In this document: piece after piece, positions 42,122 to 50,904 of the stretch
Numbering within the stretch: the first letter of the stretch is position 1
How the letters are laid out: each line of letters starts with the position of its first letter
Source of the DNA: Streptomyces alfalfae
GTDB taxonomy: Bacteria > Actinomycetota > Actinomycetes > Streptomycetales > Streptomycetaceae
Assembly (NCBI RefSeq): GCF_004127445.1
Contig: NZ_QEXM01000049.1
Span: forward strand, 62,001 to 126,000
Reading direction: 5' to 3'
DNA: 64,000 nt
Made by a program: the position numbers and the translations under genes
The notes under the pieces: model-generated
The model's input: only the letters and a program-made list of their open reading frames with translations
Databases searched by the model: none
Told to the model about the DNA's origin: nothing

Positions 42122-42173
42122 TCCGGCTGCCGGTCCGCCGTGGCCGGTCGCGCAGTTCCCCGCGCCCCTGAAC
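42122..42173. repeat. Probable Streptomyces dispersed intergenic repeat
   Basis: The potD-potA gap contains ggtcgcgcagttccccgcgc followed by ccctgaa. From memory, close variants of this sequence recur many times between genes in Streptomyces chromosomes. Its role is unknown. The identification rests on recall, not on a search. Confidence 0.5.
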
Positions 42174-42218
42174 GACACGGGACGCCTCCGCCCCCTCCAC
42201 TCCTTCCTGGACGACACC

Positions 42219-43406
42219 ATGACCTCTGCTCAAGAAACCGGCGGCGACGTCCGTCTCACCGGGATCAGCAAGACCTACGGCTCGTTCACCGCCGTGCACC
42301 CGCTCGACCTGACCGTGCCGCAGGGCTCGTTCTTCGCCCTGCTCGGGGCGTCCGGGTGCGGGAAGACCACCACGCTCCGCATGATCGCGGGCCTGGAGGA
42401 GCCCAGCTCCGGGACGGTCCACCTCGGGGACCAGGACGTCACGGCGCTGCCCCCGTACAAGCGGCCCGTGAACACCGTCTTCCAGTCGTACGCGCTCTTC
42501 CCCCACCTGGACATCTTCGAGAACGTCGCCTTCGGCCTGCGCCGCCGCGGCATCAAGTCGGTGAAGAACCAGGTCGGCGACATGCTCGACCTCGTCCAGC
42601 TCGGCGAGCAGGCCCGCAAGAAGCCGCACCAGCTCTCCGGCGGCCAGCAGCAGCGCGTCGCCGTCGCCCGCGCGCTGATCAACCACCCCAAGGTGCTCCT
42701 CCTCGACGAGCCGCTCGGAGCCCTCGACCTGAAGCTGCGCCGCCAGATGCAGCTCGAACTCAAACGCATCCAGACCGAGGTCGGCATCACCTTCGTGCAC
42801 GTCACGCACGACCAGGAGGAGGCCATGACGATGGCCGACACCGTGGCCGTGATGAACGGCGGCCGGGTCGAACAGCTCGGCGCCCCCGCCGACCTCTACG
42901 AGAACCCCCGCACCACCTTCGTCGCCAACTTCCTCGGAACCTCCAACTTCATCGAGGCGGAGATCCAGGCGGGCGCCGCCAGGAGCGGCGACGACCTGGT
43001 CCTCAAGGCCGGCGACTGCAAGCTGACGCTGCCCGCCGCCCGATGCGGCGGCCCCGCCACCACCGGCGGCAAGGTCCTGGTCGGCGTACGGCCCGAGAAG
43101 ATCTCCCTCACCCACGCCGACGACGCCGGGCAGATTCCGGAAGGCCGCAACCGCATCACGGGACGCATCGCCGACAGCAGCTTCATCGGCGTCTCCACGC
43201 AGTACGTCGTGCACAGCCCGGTCTGCCCGTCCTTCGAGGTGTACGCGCAGAACGTCGAGCGCGACACCCGCCTCGTCCCCGGCGCCGAGGTCGTCCTGCA
43301 CTGGAACCCGGCGCACACCTTCGGCCTCGACGCCGCCCAGTCCCTGCTTGCCGGGACAACGGGCTCGGCGGGCGTCGAGAAGGTCGAGGAGGACGCCTCC
43401 GCATGA
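42219..43406 (+). CDS. potA: Polyamine ABC transporter ATP-binding protein
   Basis: A 395-residue ABC ATPase with Walker A GASGCGKTTTLR, Q-loop VFQSYALFPHLD, signature LSGGQQQRVAVARAL, Walker B VLLLDEPLGALD and HVTHDQEEAMTMAD. A C-terminal TOBE domain (GVRPEKISL) spans about 270-370. It powers polyamine import with the next two genes. Its stop overlaps potB (ATGA). The ribosome-binding site is weak (GGAC). Confidence 0.94.
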   Translation: MTSAQETGGDVRLTGISKTYGSFTAVHPLDLTVPQGSFFALLGASGCGKTTTLRMIAGLEEPSSGTVHLGDQDVTALPPYKRPVNTVFQSYALFPHLDIFENVAFGLRRRGIKSVKNQVGDMLDLVQLGEQARKKPHQLSGGQQQRVAVARALINHPKVLLLDEPLGALDLKLRRQMQLELKRIQTEVGITFVHVTHDQEEAMTMADTVAVMNGGRVEQLGAPADLYENPRTTFVANFLGTSNFIEAEIQAGAARSGDDLVLKAGDCKLTLPAARCGGPATTGGKVLVGVRPEKISLTHADDAGQIPEGRNRITGRIADSSFIGVSTQYVVHSPVCPSFEVYAQNVERDTRLVPGAEVVLHWNPAHTFGLDAAQSLLAGTTGSAGVEKVEEDASA

Positions 43407-44338
43407 CGACCGTGACCGACGCACCACCCCCGAAGGCGCCCGCCGGCGAGGATGCGCCCGCGCGCGGACCGCGCAAGCGCGGGCGGCTCGTCCCCTACTG
43501 GCTGCTGCTCCCCGGCATCCTCTGGCTGCTCGTCTTCTTCGCGCTCCCGCTGGTCTACCAGGCCTCGACATCCGTGCAGACCGGGTCGCTCGAAGAGGGC
43601 TTCAAGGTCACCTGGCACTTCGCGACCTACTGGGAAGCGCTCACCGACTACTGGCCGCAGTTCCTGCGCTCGGTGCTCTACGCGGGCGCCGCCACCGTCC
43701 TGTGCCTGCTGCTCGGCTACCCGCTCGCCTACCTCATCGCCTTCCGCGCGGGCCGCTGGCGCAACGTCATCCTCGTCCTCGTCATCGCGCCGTTCTTCAC
43801 CAGCTTCCTCATCCGCACGCTGGCCTGGAAGACGATCCTCGCGGACGGCGGGCCCGTGGTCGACGCCCTCAACTCCCTGCACGTCCTCGACGTCACGAGC
43901 TGGCTGGGCGTCACGGCGGGCGACCGGGTCCTCGCCACCCCGCTCGCGGTGATCTGCGGACTCACGTACAACTTCCTGCCGTTCATGATCCTGCCGCTCT
44001 ACACCTCCCTGGAGCGCATCGACGGGCGGCTGCACGAGGCCGCGGGCGACCTCTACGCCAAGCCGTCCACGACGTTCCGCAAAGTGACGTTCCCGCTCTC
44101 CATGCCGGGTGTCGTCTCCGGCACGCTGCTCACCTTCATCCCCGCGGCGGGCGACTACGTGAACGCGGACCTGCTCGGTTCGACCGACACCCGCATGGTC
44201 GGCAACGTCATCCAGACGCAGTTCCTGCGCATTCTCGACTACCCGACGGCCGCCGCGCTCTCCTTCATCCTCATGGCCGCCATCCTCTTCATGGTGACCT
44301 TCTACATCCGCAAGTCGGGGACGGAGGATCTCGTCTGA
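43403..44338 (+). CDS. potB: Polyamine ABC transporter permease
   Basis: A 311-residue permease with six membrane segments. The Pro/Ala-rich N-terminus is cytoplasmic. Then come LLLPGILWLLVFFALPLVYQ and LIAFRAGRWRNVILVLVIAPFF. The EAA loop is HEAAGDLYAKPSTTFRKVTFP. It starts ATGA over the potA stop and ends TGATG over the potC start. Confidence 0.94.
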   Translation: MTTVTDAPPPKAPAGEDAPARGPRKRGRLVPYWLLLPGILWLLVFFALPLVYQASTSVQTGSLEEGFKVTWHFATYWEALTDYWPQFLRSVLYAGAATVLCLLLGYPLAYLIAFRAGRWRNVILVLVIAPFFTSFLIRTLAWKTILADGGPVVDALNSLHVLDVTSWLGVTAGDRVLATPLAVICGLTYNFLPFMILPLYTSLERIDGRLHEAAGDLYAKPSTTFRKVTFPLSMPGVVSGTLLTFIPAAGDYVNADLLGSTDTRMVGNVIQTQFLRILDYPTAAALSFILMAAILFMVTFYIRKSGTEDLV

Positions 44339-45141
44339 TGGCCGCATTCTTCCGCTGGCTGCGCCGCAATCTCGTCGTCATCGCCGGCCTTTTCACGCTC
44401 GGCTACCTGCTGCTGCCGAACGTCGTCGTCACCGTCTTCTCCTTCAACAAACCGAAGGGGCGCTTCAACTACTCCTGGCAGGAGTTCTCGCTCGACGCCT
44501 GGAAGGACCCGTGCGGGGTCGCCGACATGTGCGGCTCGCTCTCGCTGAGCCTGCAGATCGCCGCCTGGGCGACGATCGGCGCGACCGTGCTCGGCACGAT
44601 GATCGCCTTCGCACTCGTGCGCTACCGCTTCCGCGCGCGCGGCGCCATCAACTCGCTGATCTTCCTGCCGATGGCGATGCCCGAGGTCGTCATGGCCGCC
44701 TCGCTGCTCACCCTGTTCCTCAACATGGGCGCGCAACTGGGCTTCTGGACGGTCCTCATCGCCCACATCATGTTCTGCCTCAGCTTCGTGGTGACCGCCG
44801 TCAAGGCGCGCGTCATGTCGATGGACCCCCGCCTGGAACAGGCGGCCCAGGACCTCTACGCCGGTCCCGTGCAGACTTTCCTGCGGGTCACGCTGCCGAT
44901 CGCCGCACCCGGCATCGCGGCGGGCGCGCTGCTCGCCTTCGCGCTCTCCTTCGACGATTTCATCATCACGAATTTCAACGCGGGCTCGACCGTGACGTTC
45001 CCCATGTTCGTCTGGGGATCGGCACAGCGCGGCACGCCCGTTCAGATCAATGTGATCGGTACGGCGATGTTCCTCGTCGCCGTCCTCCTGGTGCTCGCCG
45101 GAATGCTCGTCGGCAGGCGCCGCAACAAACAGGCGAAATAG
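44338..45141 (+). CDS. potC: Polyamine ABC transporter permease
   Basis: A 267-residue permease pairing with PotB. Membrane segments include VIAGLFTLGYLLLPNVVVTVF and VVMAASLLTLFLNMG; the EAA-type loop is LEQAAQDLYAGPVQTFLRVT. FDDFIITNFNAGS near the end is typical of PotC. It overlaps potB by one base and is followed 47 bases later by the oxidase gene. Confidence 0.94.
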   Translation: MAAFFRWLRRNLVVIAGLFTLGYLLLPNVVVTVFSFNKPKGRFNYSWQEFSLDAWKDPCGVADMCGSLSLSLQIAAWATIGATVLGTMIAFALVRYRFRARGAINSLIFLPMAMPEVVMAASLLTLFLNMGAQLGFWTVLIAHIMFCLSFVVTAVKARVMSMDPRLEQAAQDLYAGPVQTFLRVTLPIAAPGIAAGALLAFALSFDDFIITNFNAGSTVTFPMFVWGSAQRGTPVQINVIGTAMFLVAVLLVLAGMLVGRRRNKQAK

Positions 45142-45188
45142 CGGTACCACCGCTCCACGCCGCTACCGTTACCGAAGGAGTGGAAATC

Positions 45189-46607
45189 ATGGCCCCTGGC
45201 GCCATGACCCGCTGGACCACCTCACTCTCCGACGCCAAGCCGGTCTCGTACTGGCTCGACGACCCCGGCAGGCCGGACCCCGAGCCCGCCCTCACCGGCG
45301 ACGAACGCTGCGACCTCCTCGTCGTCGGCGGCGGCTACAGCGGCCTGTGGACCGCACTGATGGCCAAGGAGCGCGACCCGGACCGCGAGGTCGTCCTCGT
45401 CGAGGGCCGCGAGGCGGGCTGGGCCGCCTCCGGCCGCAACGGCGGCTTCTGCGCCGCCTCCCTCACCCATGGCCTCGGCAACGGACTGGCCCGCTGGCCC
45501 GGCGAGATCGCGAAGCTGGAGGAGCTGGGCGCGCGCAACCTCGACGAGATCGAGGCGGCCGTCAAGCGGTACTCCATCGACTGCGAGTTCGAGCGCACCG
45601 GTGAGATCGACGTCGCCACCGAGCCGCACCAGCTCGCGGAACTGCGCGAGCTGTACGAGGAGATGGCCGCCCACGGCCTGGCCGGCGGCGCCGAACTGCT
45701 CGACGCGGACGCCCTGCGCGAGCACGTCGACTCGCCGACGTTCCTCGGCGGCCTCTGGGACCGCGAGGGCGTCGCCATGCTGCACCCGGCGAAGCTGGCG
45801 TGGGGCCTGAAGCGGGTGTGCCTGGAGAAGGGCGTTCGCGTCCACGAGCACACGCCCGCCCTTGAGCTGGCCCCGGCGGGCGCCGGGATGGCCGTCCGCA
45901 CGCCGTACGGCAGGGTCTTCGCCCGCCAGGTCGCGCTCGCCACGAACGTCTTCCCCTCGCTGGTCAAGCGGCTGCGCTCGTACACTGTGCCGGTCTACGA
46001 CTACGCGCTGATGACCGAGCCCCTGACCGGCGACCAGCTCGCCGCGATCGGCTGGAAGAACCGCCAGGGCCTCGGCGACAGCGCCAACCAGTTCCACTAC
46101 TTCCGGCTCACCGCCGACAACCGGGTCCTGTGGGGCGGCTACGACGCGATCTATCCGTTCGGCGGCAAGGTGCGCGCCGAGTACGACGACCGCCCCGAGA
46201 CGTACGCGAAGCTCGCCGGGCACTTCTTCACCTGCTTCCCGCAGCTGGAGGGGGTCCGCTTCACGCACGCGTGGGGCGGCGCGATCGACACGTGCTCGCG
46301 CTTCTCGGCCTTCTTCGGCACCGCGCACCAGGGGCGCGTGGCGTACGCGGCCGGGTACACGGGCCTCGGCGTCGGCGCGACCCGCTTCGGCGCCGACGTG
46401 ATGCTGGACCTGCTCTCCGGCGAGCGCACGGAGCGTACGGAGCTGGAGATGGTGCGGACGAAGCCGCTGCCGTTCCCGCCGGAGCCGTTCGCCTGGACGG
46501 GCGTGGCGCTGACGAAGTGGTCCTTGGCCCGCGCCGACGCCAACGGCGGCAGGCGGAACCTCTGGCTGAAAACGATGGACAGACTGGGGCTCGGCTTCGA
46601 CAGCTGA
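45189..46607 (+). CDS. FAD-dependent amine oxidoreductase (PuuB-like)
   Basis: A 472-residue DAO-family flavoprotein. FAD binding is seen in DLLVVGGGYSGLWTALMAKE, then VEGREAGWAASGRNGGFC, and the C-terminal YAAGYTGLGVGATRFGADV. It resembles gamma-glutamylputrescine oxidase and related enzymes that oxidise a primary or secondary amine to the aldehyde with release of peroxide. Position at the end of the pot operon supports a polyamine or glutamyl-polyamine substrate. AAGGAG at 45175-45180 fixes the ATG at 45189. Confidence 0.9.
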   Translation: MAPGAMTRWTTSLSDAKPVSYWLDDPGRPDPEPALTGDERCDLLVVGGGYSGLWTALMAKERDPDREVVLVEGREAGWAASGRNGGFCAASLTHGLGNGLARWPGEIAKLEELGARNLDEIEAAVKRYSIDCEFERTGEIDVATEPHQLAELRELYEEMAAHGLAGGAELLDADALREHVDSPTFLGGLWDREGVAMLHPAKLAWGLKRVCLEKGVRVHEHTPALELAPAGAGMAVRTPYGRVFARQVALATNVFPSLVKRLRSYTVPVYDYALMTEPLTGDQLAAIGWKNRQGLGDSANQFHYFRLTADNRVLWGGYDAIYPFGGKVRAEYDDRPETYAKLAGHFFTCFPQLEGVRFTHAWGGAIDTCSRFSAFFGTAHQGRVAYAAGYTGLGVGATRFGADVMLDLLSGERTERTELEMVRTKPLPFPPEPFAWTGVALTKWSLARADANGGRRNLWLKTMDRLGLGFDS

Positions 46608-46709
46608 AGTTTCTCGTCCAAACCGCGTAATGCCCGGCCCCCGGGCCCCCTCTCACCTGTGACACGTCCTGCGGACGCGGGGCGTGCGCACGGGAGAGGG
46701 AGGACCGGC

Positions 46710-47174
46710 ATGACCGGCACGGGAGGTACGGGGGGCTCGCGGAAGAGGTCGGCGGTCGACTGGCTCGTGTCCGTGGCGGCGGAACCGGACGCCTGCCGCT
46801 GGGAGTGGGAGCGCAGTCCCCTGGGCGTCGTGCTCCTGCCCGCGGGCAGGGCCTGGGACGTGCTCATCGTCCCCGGCGTCCTCGGGCACGCCACGCTCGA
46901 CGTGCTGGACCGCTGCCTCGACCGCCCCGGCCCGGTGCTCGCCGGCCGCGGCGACGCGCGCGTCGGCTTCTTCGTGCCGCCGGGCACCGCCGCCCACTGG
47001 GTCGGCACGGGCATACGGGGTGTCGGCCTCGGCGCCTGGATCGTCGTGCCCCGGCCGGGCCGGGCCGCGGGCGGCGTGCGCTGGCTGGTGCCGCCGGACG
47101 GCTCGGGCACGCTCACGGACCCGGCGCGGCTGGAACTCGCGATGCACGAGGCGGCGGCACGGGGGGCCACGTGA
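46710..47174 (+). CDS. Hypothetical protein, prim-pol-N-terminus-like
   Basis: A 154-residue protein of unknown function. After a short Gly/Thr-rich start it reads VDWLVSVAAEPDACRWEWER, GVVLLPAGRAWDVLIVPG, GPVLAGRGDARVGFFVPPGT and WIVVPRPGRAAGGVRWLVPP. The pattern resembles the N-terminal part of the bifunctional primase/polymerase-like proteins common in Streptomyces, but without metal-binding residues that I can point to. GGGAGAGGGAGGACC strongly supports the ATG at 46710. It lies between the PuuB-like and chitinase genes. Confidence 0.75.
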   Translation: MTGTGGTGGSRKRSAVDWLVSVAAEPDACRWEWERSPLGVVLLPAGRAWDVLIVPGVLGHATLDVLDRCLDRPGPVLAGRGDARVGFFVPPGTAAHWVGTGIRGVGLGAWIVVPRPGRAAGGVRWLVPPDGSGTLTDPARLELAMHEAAARGAT

Positions 47175-47196
47175 GCGCCCGGGAGTGTCGGAGGTA

Positions 47197-47225
47197 TTGA
47201 CACCGGCATTGGTCTGGACCAAGTT
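47197..47225 (+). promoter_or_regulatory. Chitinase promoter with DasR-like operator
   Basis: TTGACA at 47197-47202 is a perfect -35; a -10 is unclear but would fall near 47220-47226. Within the spacer lies cattggtctggaccaagt (47207-47224), whose core TGGTCTGGACCA differs by one base from the DasR-site core TGGTCTAGACCA. DasR represses chitin and N-acetylglucosamine genes until GlcN-6-P/GlcNAc-6-P appears. Confidence 0.75.
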
Positions 47226-47280
47226 GGGCGGGCGCGCATCCACCACCCGAGCACCTCCACCCCCCGCCCCGGAGGCAGAA

Positions 47281-48456
47281 GTGGACCGTCCACCGTCGCG
47301 TTCTCCCCAGCGTTCCTCCCTGCACGGCCTGCGAAGAGCCGCCGTGGCCTCGGCCCTCGCCTGCGCGCTCACCGCGTCCGGCCTGCTCGCCGCGGGAGCC
47401 ACGGCGGCTCCAGCGGCCGAGCCCCCCGCGCGGGCGAAGGCCGCTGCCGACCACACCCTCGTCGGCTATCTGCACACCAGCTTCGCCAACGGCTCCGGCT
47501 ACACCCGCCTCGCGGACACCCCCGACAGCTGGGACATCATCGACCTCGCCTTCGGTGAGCCCACCACCGCGACCTCGGGCGACATCCGCTTCGACCTCTG
47601 CCCGAAGACCGAGTGCCCGAACGTGGAGACGAAGGCCGAGTTCAAGGCGGCCGTGAAGGCGAAGCAGGCCGCGGGCAAGAAGGTCCTCATCTCCATCGGC
47701 GGCCAGAACGGCCAGGTGCAGCTGAAGACGGCGCAGGCCCGCGACACCTTCGTCTCCTCCGTCTCGGCCATCATCGACGAGTACGGGCTCGACGGCCTGG
47801 ACATCGACTTCGAGGGCCACTCGCTCTCGCTGAACGCCGACGACACCGACTTCAAGAACCCGAAGACCCCGGTCATCGTGAACCTGATCTCGGCGCTGAA
47901 GACGCTCAAGGCCAAGTACGGCTCCGGCTTCACGCTCACGATGGCCCCGGAGACCTTCTTCGTGCAGCTCGGGTACCAGTTCTACGGGACCGGCAAGTGG
48001 GGCGGCCAGGACCCGCGGGCCGGCGCGTACCTCCCGGTCATCCACGCCCTGCGCGACGACCTCACGCTGCTGCACGTCCAGGACTACAACTCCGGGCCGA
48101 TCATGGGTCTGGACGGCCAGTACCACTTCATGGGCGGCGCGGACTTCCACATCGCGATGACCGACATGCTGCTGACGGGCTTCCCCGTGGCGGGCGACAA
48201 GAACAACGTCTTCCCGGCGTTGCCCGCGCGCAAGGTGGCGATCGGCATGCCCGCCTCGGTCCACGCGGGCAACGGCCACGTCTCCACGGCCGAGGTGAAC
48301 AAGGCCCTGAACTGCCTGACCAAGGGCACGGACTGCGGCACGTACAAGACCCACGGCACCTGGCCGGACCTGCGGGGCCTGATGACCTGGTCGATCAACT
48401 GGGACCGCTTCAACGGCCAGGAGTTCTCCAGGAACTTCGACGCCTACTTCGGCTGA
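47281..48456 (+). CDS. Secreted GH18 chitinase
   Basis: A 391-residue glycoside hydrolase 18. A signal peptide with a basic start (HGLRRAAVASALACALTASG) ends near ATAAPA. The catalytic domain begins VGYLHTSFANGSGY, with KKVLISIGGQNG and the active-site DGLDIDFE (Glu about 178), then LTMAPETFF and GLMTWSINWD. It cleaves chitin beta-1,4 bonds. No binding module is attached. GGAGG at 47269-47273 fits the GTG at 47281. The promoter carries a DasR-like box. Its stop lies 13 bases inside the convergent PAP2 gene. Confidence 0.93.
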   Translation: MDRPPSRSPQRSSLHGLRRAAVASALACALTASGLLAAGATAAPAAEPPARAKAAADHTLVGYLHTSFANGSGYTRLADTPDSWDIIDLAFGEPTTATSGDIRFDLCPKTECPNVETKAEFKAAVKAKQAAGKKVLISIGGQNGQVQLKTAQARDTFVSSVSAIIDEYGLDGLDIDFEGHSLSLNADDTDFKNPKTPVIVNLISALKTLKAKYGSGFTLTMAPETFFVQLGYQFYGTGKWGGQDPRAGAYLPVIHALRDDLTLLHVQDYNSGPIMGLDGQYHFMGGADFHIAMTDMLLTGFPVAGDKNNVFPALPARKVAIGMPASVHAGNGHVSTAEVNKALNCLTKGTDCGTYKTHGTWPDLRGLMTWSINWDRFNGQEFSRNFDAYFG

Positions 48457-49310
48457 GCCACGTCCCCGGACGATCCCCCGGACGGGGGCGGGGGTGTCCC
48501 GAACCGGGTGGTCACCCCCAGCAGGACCCGGAGCAGCACCGCGAAGAGCAGCCAGCTCGCCACGACGTCCAGCGGCCAGTGGTAGCCGCGCCGCACGAGG
48601 CCGAACCCGACCCCCAGGTTCAGCACGGCGCAGCCGCAGAGCAGTGCGCGGCGGCCGTACGCGCCGTGCGGCAGCGGGAGCAGAAGCAGGGCGGCCGCCC
48701 CGTAGGCGACCGTGGCCGTGGCCGTGTGCCCCGAGGGGTAGTAGCCGTCGCCCGCCATGCCCGGCGGCCCCGGGCGGGCGACGGCCGCCTTGAGCGGGAC
48801 GACGAGCAGCGGCACGAGGACCATCGCGCCGGCCGCGGCCACCGGCCCCAGCCACCAGCGGTACGCCCCGGCCCGGCGGCCCCGCGATCCCACGTACGCG
48901 ATGACCGCGACGAGCACCGGCACGGCGACCACGAGATTGCCGAGGTCGGCGAGGAACTCCGCGACGCCTTCCGGAAAGCGGCTGCCGGCCAGGTCCCGCC
49001 CGACGCGCTCGTCGACGCGGCGCAGGGGCCCGCCGACGGCGACCTGCCAGGTGACGAGCGCGAACAGGAGCGCGCACAGCGCGAGGAGAAGGGGCGGCCG
49101 CCCCGGAACAGGGGGGGTGGTTCCGGGGCGGCCGAAAGGATCGGGTCGCCGCGCGCCCCGGGGGGTTTGGGGCGAGCGGCCATCCGATCGGTGAGGAGTT
49201 CCGGAGCAGAATGCTCCGGGTGCGTGCGCGGTGGCACGACCCGGGCGGGGCTGGGGAGGCTCCGCCCTGGTGTCACCCGCGGTCTCCCGCGGGCGGGGTG
49301 TTTCTCTCAT
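48444..49310 (-). CDS. PAP2 family phosphatase
   Basis: A membrane phosphatase of about 288 residues. The three PAP2 motifs are present: LKAAVARPGPP, YYPSGHTATATVAYG and VRRGYHWPLDVVAS. Five to six membrane segments are seen. Substrates may be phosphatidic acid or undecaprenyl pyrophosphate. The start is uncertain: the ATG at 49310 leaves a hydrophilic, Pro/Arg-rich N-terminus of about 65 residues without a good ribosome-binding site, and the frame is open further upstream to 49424. Confidence 0.82.
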   Translation of the reverse strand: MRETPRPRETAGDTRAEPPQPRPGRATAHAPGAFCSGTPHRSDGRSPQTPRGARRPDPFGRPGTTPPVPGRPPLLLALCALLFALVTWQVAVGGPLRRVDERVGRDLAGSRFPEGVAEFLADLGNLVVAVPVLVAVIAYVGSRGRRAGAYRWWLGPVAAAGAMVLVPLLVVPLKAAVARPGPPGMAGDGYYPSGHTATATVAYGAAALLLLPLPHGAYGRRALLCGCAVLNLGVGFGLVRRGYHWPLDVVASWLLFAVLLRVLLGVTTRFGTPPPPSGGSSGDVAQPK

Positions 49311-49524
49311 CTGCAGAAACCGTACGGCAGGTGATGGCGGCCCGACAGGCACATCGGCCAAGAGCCATGGGGCCCGCACACCTTCTTCACACGCCCCGAC
49401 GGCGGTCTGTCGCCACGGTGCCATCGGCGGAGTCCTCGGAGGGGGTGTCCGTACACGTCAGAGCATGTGCGAGGGGGTGGCGGGGGCCCGGCCGGGGGTT
49501 CCGGCGCGGGCTCGTGGACATGGG

Positions 49525-49556
49525 CGAGGCCCGTACGGGCGTGCGTACGGGCCTCG
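49525..49556 (-). terminator. Terminator downstream of gabT
   Basis: A perfect 12-bp stem cgaggcccgtac / gtacgggcctcg with an 8-base loop lies 14 bases past the gabT stop. It has no U-run but is long and GC rich. Confidence 0.8.
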
Positions 49557-49569
49557 TCCGGTGGCTGGA

Positions 49570-50904
49570 TCAGACGCGGGCGAAGGCGCCCTCGATGATG
49601 TCCAGGCCCTCGTTCAGGAGGTCCTCCCCGATGACCAGCGGCGGCAGGAAGCGCAGGACGTTGCCGTACGTGCCGCAGGTCAGGACGAGCAGGCCCTCGG
49701 CGTGGCAGGCCTTGGCCAGGGCGGCGGTCGCCTCGGGGTTCGGCTCCTTGGTCGCGCGGTCCTTGACCAGCTCGATGGCGATCATCGCGCCGCGGCCCCG
49801 GACGTCGCCGATGATGTCGAACTTCTCGGCCATCGCGGTGAGCCGGGCCTTCATCGTCGACTCGATCGCCTTCGCCCGGGCGTTGAGGTCGAGCTCCTTC
49901 ATCGTCTCGATGGCGCCGAGCGCACCGGCGCAGGCGACCGGGTTGCCGCCGTAGGTGCCGCCGAGGCCGCCGGAGTGCGCGGCGTCCATGATCTCGGCGC
50001 GGCCCGTGACGGCGGCGAGCGGCAGGCCGCCCGCGATGCCCTTGGCCGTGGTGATCAGGTCGGGGACGATGCCCTCGTCCTCGCAGGCGAACCACTGGCC
50101 GGTGCGGCAGAAGCCGGACTGGATCTCGTCGGCGACGAAGACGATGCCGTTGTCGTTCGCGTACTTCACGATCTCGGGCAGGAAGCCCTTCGCGGGCTCG
50201 ATGAAGCCGCCCTCGCCGAGCACCGGCTCGATGATGATCGCGGCGACGTTCTCTGCGCCGACCTGCTTGCTGATCTGGTCGATGGCCTGCTTGGCGGCCT
50301 CGGGGCCGGCGTTCTCGGCGCCGGTCGGCCAGCGGTAGCCGTAGGCGACGGGGACGCGGTAGACCTCGGGGGCGAACGGGCCGAAGCCGTGCTTGTACGG
50401 CATGTTCTTGGCGGTCAGCGCCATCGTGAGGTTCGTGCGGCCGTGGTAGCCGTGGTCGAAGACGACGACGGCCTGGCGCTTGGTGTACGCACGGGCGATC
50501 TTGACGGCGTTCTCGACGGCCTCGGCGCCGGAGTTGAACAGCGCCGACTTCTTCTCGTGGTCGCCCGGCGTCAGCTCGGCGAGCGCCTCGGCGACGGCCA
50601 CGTACCCCTCGTACGGCGTGACCATGAAACAGGTGTGCGTGAAGTCGGCGAGCTGGGCGGAGGCCCGGCGGACCACGGCCTCGGCGGAGGCGCCGACGGA
50701 CGTCACGGCGATGCCGGAGCCGAAGTCGATCAGACGGTTGCCGTCGACGTCCTCGATGACGCCGCCACCCGCGCGGGCCGCGAAGACGGGCAGCACGGAG
50801 CCCACGCCGCCGGCGACCACGGCGGTACGGCGGGCCTGCAGCTCCTGCGACTTCGGGCCGGGGATGGCGGTGACGACGCGACGCTCCTGCGGGATCTCGC
50901 TCAT
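49570..50904 (-). CDS. gabT: 4-aminobutyrate aminotransferase
   Basis: A 444-residue class III aminotransferase converting GABA plus 2-oxoglutarate to succinic semialdehyde plus glutamate. It has ALFNSGAEAVENAVKIAR, FDHGYHGRTNLTMALT, EPVLGEGGFIEP, VADEIQSGFCRTGQWFA and the PLP Lys in LITTAKGIAGGLP, all characteristic of GabT. AGGAG lies 6 bases before the ATG at 50904. It is divergent from the ATPase and PucR genes, and an aldehyde dehydrogenase 5 kb away could complete the route to succinate. Confidence 0.95.
   Translation of the reverse strand: MSEIPQERRVVTAIPGPKSQELQARRTAVVAGGVGSVLPVFAARAGGGVIEDVDGNRLIDFGSGIAVTSVGASAEAVVRRASAQLADFTHTCFMVTPYEGYVAVAEALAELTPGDHEKKSALFNSGAEAVENAVKIARAYTKRQAVVVFDHGYHGRTNLTMALTAKNMPYKHGFGPFAPEVYRVPVAYGYRWPTGAENAGPEAAKQAIDQISKQVGAENVAAIIIEPVLGEGGFIEPAKGFLPEIVKYANDNGIVFVADEIQSGFCRTGQWFACEDEGIVPDLITTAKGIAGGLPLAAVTGRAEIMDAAHSGGLGGTYGGNPVACAGALGAIETMKELDLNARAKAIESTMKARLTAMAEKFDIIGDVRGRGAMIAIELVKDRATKEPNPEATAALAKACHAEGLLVLTCGTYGNVLRFLPPLVIGEDLLNEGLDIIEGAFARV

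Noticed and set aside
39204..43571. 1455-codon minus-strand frame
   Set aside because: Lies antisense to the aldehyde dehydrogenase, PotD and PotA genes; no domain is recognisable and its composition is that of an antisense frame.
46625..46660. Palindromic cccggcccccgggcc after the PuuB-like gene
   Set aside because: Short GC palindrome with no clear loop or stem; not distinguishable from background at this GC content.
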